A stretch of DNA of 30,097 nucleotides from an uncultured Blautia sp. (GTDB lineage: Bacteria > Bacillota_A > Clostridia > Lachnospirales > Lachnospiraceae). The DNA lies in assembly GCA_905209435.1 (NCBI GenBank), contig CAJLTE010000034.1:1-30097 (forward strand), written 5' to 3'. Within the stretch, counting starts at the first letter, position 1, and each line of letters starts with the position of its first letter. The translations under genes and the position numbers were made by a program. Positions 14,200-22,664 of the stretch are shown piece by piece. The notes below the pieces were generated by a model that searched no databases, was not told where the DNA came from, and saw only the letters and a program-made list of their open reading frames with translations.

Positions 14200-14973
14200 A
14201 TGATTATTGATACACATGCGCACTACGATGACGAAGCTTTTGATGCAGACAGGGAGACACTTCTTGCATCCATGTATAACGGTGGGATTGAGAAGATTGT
14301 AAATGTCTGTGCATCCATAGACGGCTTGCAGGATACGGTGAAACTGATGGAAAAGTATCCGTTTATATACGGAGCAGTAGGAATTCATCCGGATGATGCG
14401 GACAAGATGACACAGGAAACTCTGGATGAGATCCGTAAGCTTTCCCGCATGGATAAGATGCTTGCGATCGGTGAGATCGGACTGGATTATTACTGGCATA
14501 AAGAAGAAGCTGAACATCAGATCCAGCAGAAAATGTTCCGCGCTCAGCTTGATATTGCAAGAGAAGAGAAGCTTCCGTTCATGATCCACAGCAGGGATGC
14601 TGCGGAGGATACTTTGAATATTATCAGAGAATATATGCATGGTGGTATGTATGGTGGTATCATTCATTGTTTTTCATACAGTAAGGAGCTCGCGGCAGAG
14701 TATCTGAAGATGGGGTTATATCTTGGAATTGGCGGAGTTGTCACATTTAAGAATGCAAAGAAACTGAAGGAGACAGTTCAGTATGCACCGTTATCTCAGC
14801 TTGTTCTGGAAACTGACTGTCCGTACATGTCTCCGGAACCGAACAGAGGAAAGAGAAATTCCTCTCTGAATCTGCCTTATGTAGCACAGGCAATCGCAGA
14901 GCTGAAAGGGATAACAGCGGAAGAAGTCATTAATGTGACAAAGCAGAATGCAGAAAGTCTGCTTGGAATTTAA
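14200..14973 (+). CDS. tatD: TatD family metal-dependent hydrolase/DNase
   Basis: TatD proteins are TIM-barrel metalloenzymes with 3'-5' exonuclease or endonuclease activity in DNA repair and turnover. In this 257-residue protein all metal ligands are in place: H6 and H8 (DTHAHYD), E92 (GEIGLDY), H130 (MIHSRD), H156 (IIHCFSY) and D206 (LETDCPYM). The conserved SPEPNRGKRN loop near residue 211 is typical of the bacterial TatD/YcfH group. GAGG lies 11 nt before the ATG. It is followed by a bidirectional terminator and is probably a single-gene unit. It is often found beside metG in Firmicutes; here metG is 5 kb upstream, separated by the ATPase and cofactor genes. Confidence 0.94.
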   Translation: MIIDTHAHYDDEAFDADRETLLASMYNGGIEKIVNVCASIDGLQDTVKLMEKYPFIYGAVGIHPDDADKMTQETLDEIRKLSRMDKMLAIGEIGLDYYWHKEEAEHQIQQKMFRAQLDIAREEKLPFMIHSRDAAEDTLNIIREYMHGGMYGGIIHCFSYSKELAAEYLKMGLYLGIGGVVTFKNAKKLKETVQYAPLSQLVLETDCPYMSPEPNRGKRNSSLNLPYVAQAIAELKGITAEEVINVTKQNAESLLGI

Positions 14974-15040
14974 CCGGATCAAGTAAGTCTCCTGTTTCAA
15001 TTGAGAATATCTGATTGAATCGAGATTAGAATGAACACCA

Positions 15041-15067
15041 AAAAGACCGCAGTCACTGCGGTCTTTT
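15041..15067. terminator. Bidirectional terminator between tatD and PTS operon
   Basis: AAAAGACCGCAGT and ACTGCGGTCTTTT are perfect inverted copies around one C, giving U tracts on both strands between convergent genes. Confidence 0.9.
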
Positions 15068-15092
15068 CTGATAAAGGGATTTATTTGTCATA

Positions 15093-16559
15093 TTATTTAC
15101 AAAGCTTTTTAAATTCGTCTGCTACGAACTGAACTTTTGTACCGATTACAACCTGAACAGAATTCTTACCAGGTCTGATAACGCCTGCGACACCGGCAGA
15201 TTTAATCTTCTTTTCATCTATAGCTGTGTAATCTTTGATTTCCAGACGAAGTCTTGTAATGCAGTTGTCAATGGATGTAACGTTAGCTTTTCCGCCGACA
15301 CCTTCTAAGATGATTCTTGCAACTTCTGTAAAGTTGTCATTTGCAAGTTTAACAGTTGTTTCATCCACATCATCGTCTTCTCTTCCAGGAGTCTTGAGAT
15401 CAAATTTTGTGATCGCAAATCTGAATACTACATAGAATACGATAAATGCTGCAATTCCAAGAGGAATGATCAGCCATGTTTTCTGCGCTGCAGGCAGAGA
15501 GGAGGAGAACAGAAGGTCTGTTGCTCCGGCTGAGAATGAGAATCCTGCACGGAATCCTAATGATACAGTGATAAATGTAAAGATACCATATAATAATGCA
15601 TAAATAACATAAAGGCCAGGAGCAAGGAACATGAAACCAAATTCGAAAGGCTCTGTAACACCGCAGATAAATGCACAGAGTGCTGCGGATGCTACCAGAC
15701 CAATAGCAACTTTCTTTTTGTTATCTTTTGCACACTGGATCATTGCCAGTGCTGCACCAGGGATACCGAACATCATACATGGGAAGAATCCTGACATGTA
15801 CATTCCAAGGCTCCAGTTTACATCTGCAGATGTTTCACCTGCCCAGAAGTGAGTAAGATCGCCAAGGCCGATTGTATCAAACCAGAATACGTTATTTAAT
15901 GCGTGGTGCAGACCTGTTGGAATTAAAAGTCTGTTCAAAAATGCATAGATACCAGCTCCGAGAGCTCCCATTCCGGCAATACCGTTACCGATAGAAATCA
16001 GAACACCGAAGAGGAGTGGCCATACAAACAGTAAAACTACAGATACAAGAATAGAAATAACACCTGCGATAATAGCTACACAGCGTTTTCCACTGAAGAA
16101 AGAGAGCCAATCCGGTAATTTAGTGCTCTTAAATTTGTTGTAGCAGCTGGATCCGATAACACCGGCAAGGATACCGATGAATGGGTTAGCAATTTTGCTG
16201 AATGCCAGAGACTTGTCTGCATTGTCTGCAATAGACGGGAATAATGTTGTAACAAATCCTGTGCTTAACAATGTTGTGATCATGAGCCAGGAAGCAAGCG
16301 CTGCAACGCCGCCTGTACCATCATTATCATCTGACATACCGACACCTACACCGATTACGAATAACAGTGCCATATTTTCAATCAGGGCACCACCGGCTTT
16401 TACAAGGAAAATACCAACCATCGGACCAAAGCCGGTGATATCACCACCCTGCATACTTGCAGGACAAAGCAAGTAGCCAATACCCATGAGGATACCGCAG
16501 ATTGGAAGACAAGCTACAGGTAACATCAGGGCTTTACCTAATTTCTGTAAATACTTCAT
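15093..16559 (-). CDS. PTS glucose/N-acetylglucosamine-type permease EIICB
   Basis: This membrane permease imports and phosphorylates a hexose. The 488-residue protein begins with an EIIC domain of about ten hydrophobic segments (residues about 1-380). The family motif TGLHHALNNVFWF and GVTEPFEFGFMF mark the glucose superfamily. An acidic linker (REDDDVDE) leads to an EIIB domain with the phospho-accepting C433 in NCITRLRL. The order C-B, with EIIA encoded separately just upstream, is typical of clostridial ptsG/nagE genes. The sequence does not let me choose between glucose and N-acetylglucosamine. It is the last gene of the licT-EIIA-EIICB operon. Confidence 0.92.
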   Translation of the reverse strand: MKYLQKLGKALMLPVACLPICGILMGIGYLLCPASMQGGDITGFGPMVGIFLVKAGGALIENMALLFVIGVGVGMSDDNDGTGGVAALASWLMITTLLSTGFVTTLFPSIADNADKSLAFSKIANPFIGILAGVIGSSCYNKFKSTKLPDWLSFFSGKRCVAIIAGVISILVSVVLLFVWPLLFGVLISIGNGIAGMGALGAGIYAFLNRLLIPTGLHHALNNVFWFDTIGLGDLTHFWAGETSADVNWSLGMYMSGFFPCMMFGIPGAALAMIQCAKDNKKKVAIGLVASAALCAFICGVTEPFEFGFMFLAPGLYVIYALLYGIFTFITVSLGFRAGFSFSAGATDLLFSSSLPAAQKTWLIIPLGIAAFIVFYVVFRFAITKFDLKTPGREDDDVDETTVKLANDNFTEVARIILEGVGGKANVTSIDNCITRLRLEIKDYTAIDEKKIKSAGVAGVIRPGKNSVQVVIGTKVQFVADEFKKLCK

Positions 16560-16618
16560 ACTTTTTCCTCCTTAGAATAGAATCGTTTTCGTCTCTAAAT
16601 CCCCTTTATTTATTTTCG

Positions 16619-16634
16619 CCCGGACAGTTCCGGG
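16619..16634 (-). other. Small hairpin between EIIA and EIICB genes
   Basis: CCCGGA and TCCGGG pair around four bases in the 128-nt gap. With no T tract, an mRNA processing or stability element is more likely than a terminator. No second RAT is visible here. Confidence 0.4.
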
Positions 16635-16687
16635 AAAAATACGTGTTATGTGACAGAGAATATCTCTGTTGATGTAAAATCTGATAA

Positions 16688-17173
16688 TTATTTTGTGATT
16701 GAGATCACATCATCGCCTGGATTTACATCCCTGCCGGCAAGGCTCCGGACATCTGTATATTCATCGGTATTGCAGATGATGACAGGAGTGATCATGTCAT
16801 ATCCTGCTGCTTTGACTTTGTCCAGATCAATCTCCAGAAGCAGATCTCCTTTGTGCACTGTATCACCGGAATGGACATGACCGGTGAATCCGTTACCATG
16901 CATTTGGACTGTATCCAGTCCGGCATGAATCAGAATTTCAACACCGTCACCGGTAACAAGACTGACTGCATGAAGTGTGTCAAACAGTGTCTCAATCTTT
17001 CCGTCAGCAGGTGCAAAGATTTTGCCATCAGATGGGATGATAGCGATGCCTTTTCCAAGCATCTCTTCGCTGAATGTTGGGTCATTGACACTGGAGAGAG
17101 AAACTGCTTTTCCCTTAACTGGTGAACCAATGATCAGTTCCTGTGATTTTTTCTTTTTAAAAAAATCAAACAT
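16688..17173 (-). CDS. PTS EIIA component, glucose (Crr) family
   Basis: EIIA-Glc carries phosphate from HPr to the EIIB domain of the permease. The 161-residue soluble protein has the all-beta Crr fold, with H83 in ILIHAGLDTVQ as the phosphorylated residue and H68 (TLHAVS) as its partner, matching His90 and His75 of E. coli. FAPADGKI and GKGIAIIPSDG are further conserved turns. A GGAGG site lies upstream of the ATG. It is the middle gene between licT and EIICB, so the three encode a complete sugar uptake module. Confidence 0.93.
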   Translation of the reverse strand: MFDFFKKKKSQELIIGSPVKGKAVSLSSVNDPTFSEEMLGKGIAIIPSDGKIFAPADGKIETLFDTLHAVSLVTGDGVEILIHAGLDTVQMHGNGFTGHVHSGDTVHKGDLLLEIDLDKVKAAGYDMITPVIICNTDEYTDVRSLAGRDVNPGDDVISITK

Positions 17174-17255
17174 AGTATTTTAAAACCTCCTTTTATAGAT
17201 TGATATTTTCTGTATAGTGACTGATGATCATAAATCTGTATTATCTATCATAGGG

Positions 17256-18092
17256 TTACATTGTAACTCTGCGGATGTGAACAGACAGATACATGATTTC
17301 TTCGTCGGAAAGTGCGCTTCCGGTTGCGTTTCTGATATATTCGGCAACTCTCATGCTGCATTGATACTCTTGGGGATATTTTTGCTGCATCATTTGTGAC
17401 AGTTCCTTATCATCACTGGAAAGAAGTTCTTTCCGGTAAATCCGCTGGATCAGAAATTTGATATGGGTTACAAAACGTTCATAGTGCAGGGAAGATTCAT
17501 CCAGCCGTATTCCAAGATCCTGTTCTACAATATCTACGATTGCTTTCAGCTGGTTAGGAAACTTTACCGCATCCCGGATATCTGTGCCGTATTCCGCATT
17601 TACGAAATGCAGAGCAATAAATCCGGCTTCGTCTGTTGACAAAAGAATGCCAAGTCTGTCGTAGATTAGCTTTACTGCGTAGATCCCAAGCTGAAATTCC
17701 TGTGGATAGAAGCGTTTGATCTCCCACAATAATGCATTTTGAGGTTCGATTCCCTGTTTCACTCTTTCGATTGCAAAATTAATATGATCGGTCAGTGTTA
17801 CATAAATACTTTGATTTAGTTTTAGTTTCAGGTGATCTTTTGCATGAGAAATGATTTCATCGGAAATCTTCACACGTTCCAGCGGCATATTTGCCAGCAG
17901 TTCTTTAAATTGTTCGGCCAGAGTCTGGCTTTTCATGCGAAAGATTTTGCTGATCTGCTCAGCCGGAACTAGCGCGCCTGGCTTCTTCTTGAAGCCGATT
18001 CCGCGTCCCATTACGATCACTTCTGTACCGGAGCTCTCATATGCTGAGATAATATTGTTGTTGATCACTTTTTCGATTATGATATTATCCAT
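17256..18092 (-). CDS. licT: BglG/LicT-family transcription antiterminator
   Basis: These RNA-binding proteins stop a terminator from forming in the leader of a sugar operon when the PTS signals substrate. The 278-residue protein has an N-terminal CAT RNA-binding domain (1-60), with NNNIISAYE and the VMGRGIGF motif. Two PTS regulation domains follow, with phosphorylatable histidines H103 and H162 (PRD1) and H203/H210 and H272 (PRD2). A matching RAT element and terminator lie in the leader of this very gene, so it controls itself and the PTS genes behind it. Closest functional analogues are LicT and GlcT; the RAT sequence favours the LicT/SacY class. Confidence 0.95.
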   Translation of the reverse strand: MDNIIIEKVINNNIISAYESSGTEVIVMGRGIGFKKKPGALVPAEQISKIFRMKSQTLAEQFKELLANMPLERVKISDEIISHAKDHLKLKLNQSIYVTLTDHINFAIERVKQGIEPQNALLWEIKRFYPQEFQLGIYAVKLIYDRLGILLSTDEAGFIALHFVNAEYGTDIRDAVKFPNQLKAIVDIVEQDLGIRLDESSLHYERFVTHIKFLIQRIYRKELLSSDDKELSQMMQQKYPQEYQCSMRVAEYIRNATGSALSDEEIMYLSVHIRRVTM

Positions 18093-18110
18093 GTTATTCC
18101 TTCTCTAAAT

Positions 18111-18163
18111 AAAAAAAACCAGAACTTATAAACTGAAAGCTTCAGTTATAGATCCTGGTTTTG
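18111..18163 (-). terminator. LicT-controlled leader terminator
   Basis: On the minus strand AAAACCAG pairs with CTGGTTTT, with inner CTGAA/TTCAG pairing, and eight T follow. Its first arm overlaps the last bases of the RAT, so RAT and terminator exclude each other. Confidence 0.9.
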
Positions 18164-18184
18164 CCTGCCGAACAGTAACAATCC
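18157..18184 (-). promoter_or_regulatory. Ribonucleic antiterminator (RAT) site
   Basis: The minus strand reads GGATTGTTACTG, then TTCG, then GCAGGCAAAACC, an almost ideal 28-nt RAT for BglG/LicT proteins. It stands just before the licT leader terminator. Confidence 0.92.
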
Positions 18185-18207
18185 ATATGTTTTTAGTTAT
18201 TAAAATG

Positions 18208-18236
18208 ATTGCAACAAATCTACAAAAGAATGTCAA
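18208..18236 (-). promoter_or_regulatory. Likely promoter of the licT-PTS operon
   Basis: A perfect TTGACA (18236-18231, minus) is followed 17 nt later by the weak -10 TGCAAT. A second TTGACA at 18299-18294 has AATAAT 19 nt on. One of these should drive the leader. Confidence 0.5.
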
Positions 18237-18419
18237 TGACGACTTTGATTATTGTGAATAACTAACATATTATTGCTGCTTTATTGGCTATTTTGTCAAT
18301 TGACTTTTTTTACCATTTATGCCTTGAAATGAAAAATGTTTTCATTTTGAAAGAATTCTTTCTTTTTTGCCTGATTATAGTTAGGATTACTCTGACATTG
18401 TTCTGCAATGAAATGCAAA
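18237..18419. other. AT-rich gap between licT leader and capA
   Basis: No gene is visible here. The stretch holds a second TTGACA, an A/T-rich inverted repeat (AAATGAAAA/TTTTCATTT near 18329-18349) and GAAAGAATTCTTTC, any of which might end the capA transcript. No clean terminator is evident. Confidence 0.35.
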
Positions 18420-20015
18420 TCAGTTGTTATAGCTATCATCGTAACTGCCGTCGTCATAATAACTGTTGTCATAGCTGTCGTCGTAACTGCTGTCATCGTA
18501 ATAACTGCTGTCATAACTGTCGTCGTAACTGCCATCATCATAACTGTTATCATAGCTGCTGTCATCGTAGGAGGTGTCACTTCCGTTATCGCTGCTGTCA
18601 CCTGAAGTGTCATTATAACCGTCATTACTGTCGGAGCTATCAGAGTTATCAGCGGAGGATGACAGATATTCCCAGGAGTGGATGGATTCGGTATCTTCAA
18701 CCACGTTTCCTGTAGTTTTATCAATCATGTTGCCTTCCCAGTCGAATTTTACATTAAGCAGATCTGTATTGGTGGATGGTTTTACATTCATGGACATGAT
18801 TTCTTTGAACTTGGCTTTCAGGTTATCGAGGGTAAATTCATCACCGATCACATTGCGTACGCTATGGGAAGCTGCAAGTTCTTCTGTATAATCATCCAGC
18901 ATGTATGGGCCTAATTCCCCGGAATCATAGTCATAATGCATAACCATAGGTTTCACTTCCGGAGAAAGGATCTGAATGGTTGATTCTCCGTTTAAAGTTG
19001 TTTTCTGAATGGTGAAGCTTGCCATACCTTCCAGAAGCTCTGGAAGCTCCTGCTGAGTAGAAACGAAGTTTCCGAGGGAATAGAAAATGGTAGTGCTGTG
19101 CCCCTGATCATCGGAAAGTTGTCCATATGGCTGAAGCACATGCGGATGTCCGCCAATAATTACATCGACACCCTGCTGCATCAGAAATGCTGCCCATTGT
19201 TTCTCGTATTCATTTGGCATAGTTTCGTCTTCTGTGCCCCAGTGTGCAACAAAAATAATACAGTCACTGACTTCCTTGGCTTTCTGAATCATAGTAGTGA
19301 TTTTATCTTTATCAAAGATATCAAGCATATATTCGTAGCCATCACCTACGCCGGAATTATTAGTGCCATATGTATAATCAAGAAAAGCAATCTTAATGCC
19401 GTTGACTTCTTTTACCTTCACGGTATCTGCATCTTCCTGGGTTGAGTGGATTCCAAGTACAGGAATGTCCGGATAATTTGTACTCCAGAAATCCAGAGTG
19501 TTCTTCAGATAGTCATAACCATAGTCGTCAGCATGGTTAGTGGCTGATTCTACTACGTTGAAGCCTGCTTTGATAATGGCATCACCGACTTCTTCGGGTG
19601 TGGCAAATGACGGATAAGTGCTGACCGCATCATGACTGGGAGCAAAAACAGTTTCCTGATCGATCATTGCTATATCTGCAGCCTGAACCTGATCAAGAAT
19701 ATGGGTGTAAATGTGATCGTAATTCCATACACCGGAATCATATTCACCGGATTCATATAGCTTACTGTGATATAGATTATCTCCGACAGCAATCACGCTT
19801 GCAGTGGAAATCTCTGGCGTTTCGGCTGCTTCTTTTATCTGCTGTTCTTTAAGTACAGCTGCTTTGGCAGCATCTTTTTCCGGTTTGCTGATCAGGGTAT
19901 AATCAATCTGACAGATTACCAGAACAAGCAGGACCAGAATCACTGCAGAACATAAAAGACTGATGCGGGAATTAATTTTCTCCCGGAAATTAAGAGGTAT
20001 ATTATTTTTTTTCAT
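18420..20015 (-). CDS. CapA-family (PGA_cap) protein with Ser/Asp/Tyr-rich repetitive tail
   Basis: CapA-like proteins have a calcineurin-like metallophosphoesterase fold and are linked to poly-gamma-glutamate or other surface polymers. The 531-residue protein has a membrane anchor at about 19-38. Its catalytic-type domain (about 72-350) has VIAVGDNLYH, SATNHADDYG, FVAHWGTEDE and GGHPHVLQPYG, whose Asp, His and Asn residues are the expected metal ligands. The last 80 or so residues are almost only Ser, Asp, Tyr, Asn and Gly, with repeats such as SYDDSYDNSYYDDGSYDD. The DNA beneath is a degenerate tandem repeat. The tail is probably extracellular and disordered. AAAGGA lies upstream of the ATG. 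Function is inferred from the family. Confidence 0.88.
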   Translation of the reverse strand: MKKNNIPLNFREKINSRISLLCSAVILVLLVLVICQIDYTLISKPEKDAAKAAVLKEQQIKEAAETPEISTASVIAVGDNLYHSKLYESGEYDSGVWNYDHIYTHILDQVQAADIAMIDQETVFAPSHDAVSTYPSFATPEEVGDAIIKAGFNVVESATNHADDYGYDYLKNTLDFWSTNYPDIPVLGIHSTQEDADTVKVKEVNGIKIAFLDYTYGTNNSGVGDGYEYMLDIFDKDKITTMIQKAKEVSDCIIFVAHWGTEDETMPNEYEKQWAAFLMQQGVDVIIGGHPHVLQPYGQLSDDQGHSTTIFYSLGNFVSTQQELPELLEGMASFTIQKTTLNGESTIQILSPEVKPMVMHYDYDSGELGPYMLDDYTEELAASHSVRNVIGDEFTLDNLKAKFKEIMSMNVKPSTNTDLLNVKFDWEGNMIDKTTGNVVEDTESIHSWEYLSSSADNSDSSDSNDGYNDTSGDSSDNGSDTSYDDSSYDNSYDDGSYDDSYDSSYYDDSSYDDSYDNSYYDDGSYDDSYNN

Positions 20016-20037
20016 ATTGTATGTCCTTTGATATTAT

Positions 20038-20066
20038 ATAGGTGTACCTATCTGCTCATTATATCA
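20038..20066 (-). promoter_or_regulatory. Promoter region of capA with inverted repeat
   Basis: The minus strand has TGATATAAT (20066-20058), an extended -10. It is followed by the inverted repeat ATAGGT-GT-ACCTAT (20038-20051 on plus) near the predicted start point. The -35 is poor. The repeat could be an operator. Confidence 0.45.
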
Positions 20067-20127
20067 AATTTTGGAGTTTAAAGAAAGAATTAAGAAAGAA
20101 AATCTTTTAAAACCTCTTAAAAATGCT

Positions 20128-20156
20128 TTGTGGGGCAAAGTATTTTAGTGTATAAT
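20128..20156 (+). promoter_or_regulatory. Promoter of the marR gene
   Basis: TTGTGG (20128-20133) and a perfect TATAAT (20151-20156) are 17 nt apart; the start would be near 20163. Confidence 0.65.
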
Positions 20157-20256
20157 AGAAAAGAAAAAGAAAATGCTGATGAGTATAGCGGTTGTAAATT
20201 TACGGAAAAACAACGGTTAATTTAAGATAAGGGAAGGAAAAGAGGGAGGTAACCGG

Positions 20257-20694
20257 ATGAACCATTATGAGGCGATTAATGATGTGCTGGTGAATTTATT
20301 TAATGAGATTCTGGACCTGGAAGAAAGAGCATTGATTACGGGAGAATATAAGAATATTTCAGTCAATGATATGCACATTATTGATGCTGTAGGTATCCGG
20401 GAGCAGAAGAATATGTCAACAGTGGCCAGAGCGCTAAACGTGACGGTGGGTACATTGACTATTGCAGTGAATAATCTTGTGAAGAAGGGGTATATCCAGC
20501 GAATGCGAAGTCAGGAGGACAGACGAGTGGTGCTGATTTCTTTGACGGAGCTGGGAGAGAAAGCCTATCATCATCACCGGGATTTTCATGAAAAAATGGT
20601 GCTGGCTGTGCTGAAGGGACTGAATGTGGAGGAGACAGAGGCTTTGACCGCAGCATTGACGAAGCTGCAGACATTTTTCAGGTCTTATCAGTAA
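20257..20694 (+). CDS. MarR-family transcriptional regulator
   Basis: The 145-residue protein has the winged-helix MarR layout: an N-terminal dimer helix, then IDAVGIREQKNMSTVARALNV and the recognition helix in VTVGTLTIAVNNLVKKGYI (about 67-85). The wing QEDRRVVLISLTELG comes next. The recognition helix resembles FabT-type regulators of fatty-acid synthesis in Firmicutes, but no fab gene is nearby, so the target is unknown. GGGAGG lies 9 nt before ATG 20257. It stands alone between its own promoter and a strong terminator, and it converges with the DUF885 gene. Confidence 0.9.
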   Translation: MNHYEAINDVLVNLFNEILDLEERALITGEYKNISVNDMHIIDAVGIREQKNMSTVARALNVTVGTLTIAVNNLVKKGYIQRMRSQEDRRVVLISLTELGEKAYHHHRDFHEKMVLAVLKGLNVEETEALTAALTKLQTFFRSYQ

Positions 20695-20708
20695 AATAGA
20701 GGTAACAT

Positions 20709-20751
20709 AGCAGGAGATATATGCTGAACAGGGATATATCTCCTGCTTTTT
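20709..20751 (+). terminator. Terminator of the marR gene
   Basis: AGCAGGAGATATAT pairs perfectly with ATATATCTCCTGCT around an 11-nt loop, followed by a T run. Confidence 0.9.
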
Positions 20752-20781
20752 AAGTTTCTGTTTGATCAAACTGCAGAAATT

Positions 20782-22542
20782 TTATTTCATATATTTTTCC
20801 AGAACTGGAAACTGTACAGGTCCGATTTCCAGAATTTTGCGGTGGAATTCTTTCAGATCAAAATCATCTCCAAGCTTTTTTTTGCTGGCAGTTTTCAGAT
20901 CAAGGAAATTGAGATATCCCCAGTAGTATTTCAGATAATTTCCGGGAGTTTCTACGATGTATTGATATATTTCACTTACAGTGGATGCATTGGTAATGCC
21001 GAATGCCTTGAGAAAGGCTGCAGTGCGTGCTTCTTCCCAGCCGCGATAGTGAATGCCAATGTCGATCAGGGAGTAGATGCACAGGTTCATGCTGCGGTTC
21101 AGCCAGATTAAGCGAACTGCATTGGGGGCTGCAGTGGAATCTTTCATAAGGGAAGCGGCATACTCGTAAGCGTAAGATTCCACATAAGTAGCCCAGCCTT
21201 CTACATACCCGGAAGAAGTGACAAGATACCGGATATCAGAAGGATTGCTTCTTGCAAATGAAACCGTCTGATACAAATGACCGGGAAAGCCTTCATGGGC
21301 AAGCGTACCAAAGAGTTCCAGACTGTTGGTACGTCCGGAATCATTGATGTAAATTACATTTGGAATCTGTGTATCGATTGGTGGAGTGAGATAAAATGCC
21401 GGACTCAGAAAGCTTTTCATAGATGGATGGACAGAACGGATTTCGTAAGTGACATCATTTAATTGGGGGAAATCCTTTGCCATAAGCTTCGGCAGGGTCT
21501 TAAGCATTTCATCCGGGGACAGGGTAAGCTCATTGGAATATCCGGACAAGTTGGAAATCAGAGTGGGATCTTTCTGCAACAGGGAACGAATCTGCCGGTA
21601 GTCAGACAGAAGCTGGGCAGAGAGGCGTTGTTCGATTCTCTTTACCGGGACATAGGTTCCGGTCTGACTTCGGAGAAGATAGAGATAATATTCGCGTCCT
21701 CCGTTGAAAAATGCCAGTCCCCGGCTGTTTTTGCCGGTACCGCGTAATGTTTCCAGGCCTGTGATCAGTTCCTGATAGGCAGGGATTACTTCCTGACAGA
21801 TTAATTTGTGATGATATGTACAGAGTTTCTGCTGATCTTTTGCGGGCAGTATGGGATTGGAAAAAGTTTTTAATTTCTGGGCAAAAATATCATCCATGTA
21901 GTTAGAGTCGGGATCTGCGATAAAGGATTGGCATTGTTTCAGGATACGATCGAGGGTTTTGTCACTCATGAACAGACCGGCTGCTGATTTCTGCTTTTCC
22001 AGTTCCAGAATGCTTTGAAAATATGATCTGACAGTATTGAGAAGCTTCAGATAATCAGAAATATCTTCCTTTGTATTAAAAACGTATTCCGCGAGAAGAA
22101 CCGGGAGTTGTGCCTGGACACCAAGGCTTGGACCCAGCGGTTCATCCAGAATGCTGTTTTTTCCAAGAGAGGCGCGGGTGTGAAAATACAGCAGAAGCAT
22201 ATCGCATGTAAGCTGATTTTCCCTGGAAAGTTTGGAGTATGCAAAAGACTTCAGTTCATTTTCATATTCCTGGCAGAGGCTGGTCGTTTTATCCGGGTCA
22301 GAGAGCGCGGTGCCAAGAGTGACTTCGGGTTTTTGAATACCTTTTTTATCCGGATCTGCAAGAGTGTAATGCAGAGTCAGAGTGTTGCTGCTTACCTCAG
22401 ACTGGAATAATTTTTGAGTAAATGTTTCGAAACGGGAATTTTCTGAGATGAAGTGATCGGACAGGTAACCCATTCCGATACCGGTTGCAAAGACCAGACA
22501 GAGGGCCAGGATTCTTTTTGGGATGCTCATATGACTACGCAT
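20782..22542 (-). CDS. DUF885 family zincin-like metallopeptidase, membrane-anchored or secreted
   Basis: The roughly 586-residue protein has one N-terminal hydrophobic segment (IPKRILALCLVFATGIGMGY) acting as signal or anchor. A long helical domain follows, with the zinc-binding HEGFPGH motif (H416, E417, H422) and then GYVEGWATYVE, whose Glu is the likely third ligand. This is the pattern of the DUF885 family, related to M32-like zincins. Substrates are not well defined, so call it a probable extracellular peptidase. I prefer ATG 22542 because AGGTG lies 5 nt before it, although GTG 22548 and ATG 22530 are possible. The ribosome binding site lies inside a perfect hairpin. It is divergent from trxB. 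Confidence 0.85.
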   Translation of the reverse strand: MRSHMSIPKRILALCLVFATGIGMGYLSDHFISENSRFETFTQKLFQSEVSSNTLTLHYTLADPDKKGIQKPEVTLGTALSDPDKTTSLCQEYENELKSFAYSKLSRENQLTCDMLLLYFHTRASLGKNSILDEPLGPSLGVQAQLPVLLAEYVFNTKEDISDYLKLLNTVRSYFQSILELEKQKSAAGLFMSDKTLDRILKQCQSFIADPDSNYMDDIFAQKLKTFSNPILPAKDQQKLCTYHHKLICQEVIPAYQELITGLETLRGTGKNSRGLAFFNGGREYYLYLLRSQTGTYVPVKRIEQRLSAQLLSDYRQIRSLLQKDPTLISNLSGYSNELTLSPDEMLKTLPKLMAKDFPQLNDVTYEIRSVHPSMKSFLSPAFYLTPPIDTQIPNVIYINDSGRTNSLELFGTLAHEGFPGHLYQTVSFARSNPSDIRYLVTSSGYVEGWATYVESYAYEYAASLMKDSTAAPNAVRLIWLNRSMNLCIYSLIDIGIHYRGWEEARTAAFLKAFGITNASTVSEIYQYIVETPGNYLKYYWGYLNFLDLKTASKKKLGDDFDLKEFHRKILEIGPVQFPVLEKYMK

Positions 22543-22545
22543 ATT

Positions 22546-22559
22546 CACCTCGGGAGGTG
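22546..22559 (-). promoter_or_regulatory. Hairpin covering the DUF885 ribosome binding site
   Basis: The mRNA reads CACCTCCCGAGGTG, a self-complementary segment whose 3' half is the Shine-Dalgarno sequence GAGGTG. Pairing would hide it and reduce translation. Confidence 0.5.
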
Positions 22560-22574
22560 CTTTTTACTATCTTA

Positions 22575-22603
22575 TTGGAAAAGAGGGTGGAGTATGCTAT
22601 CAT
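22575..22603 (+). promoter_or_regulatory. Promoter of trxB
   Basis: TTGGAA (22575-22580) and TATCAT (22598-22603) are 17 nt apart, with a start near 22610 and GGAGG further down. Confidence 0.55.
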
Positions 22604-22664
22604 AGTTGTTAACGAAAATATACAGAAATATATTCAGGCGGAGAAAAGAAACGGAGGTACAATC

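Noticed and set aside
18420..18600. CRISPR-like array
   Set aside because: The repeats are irregular, in frame and encode the protein tail; there are no constant-length spacers and no cas genes.
18408..18605. Val/Ile-rich 65-residue possible membrane peptide on the plus strand
   Set aside because: It is the antisense reading of the Ser/Asp/Tyr codon repeats of the CapA tail.
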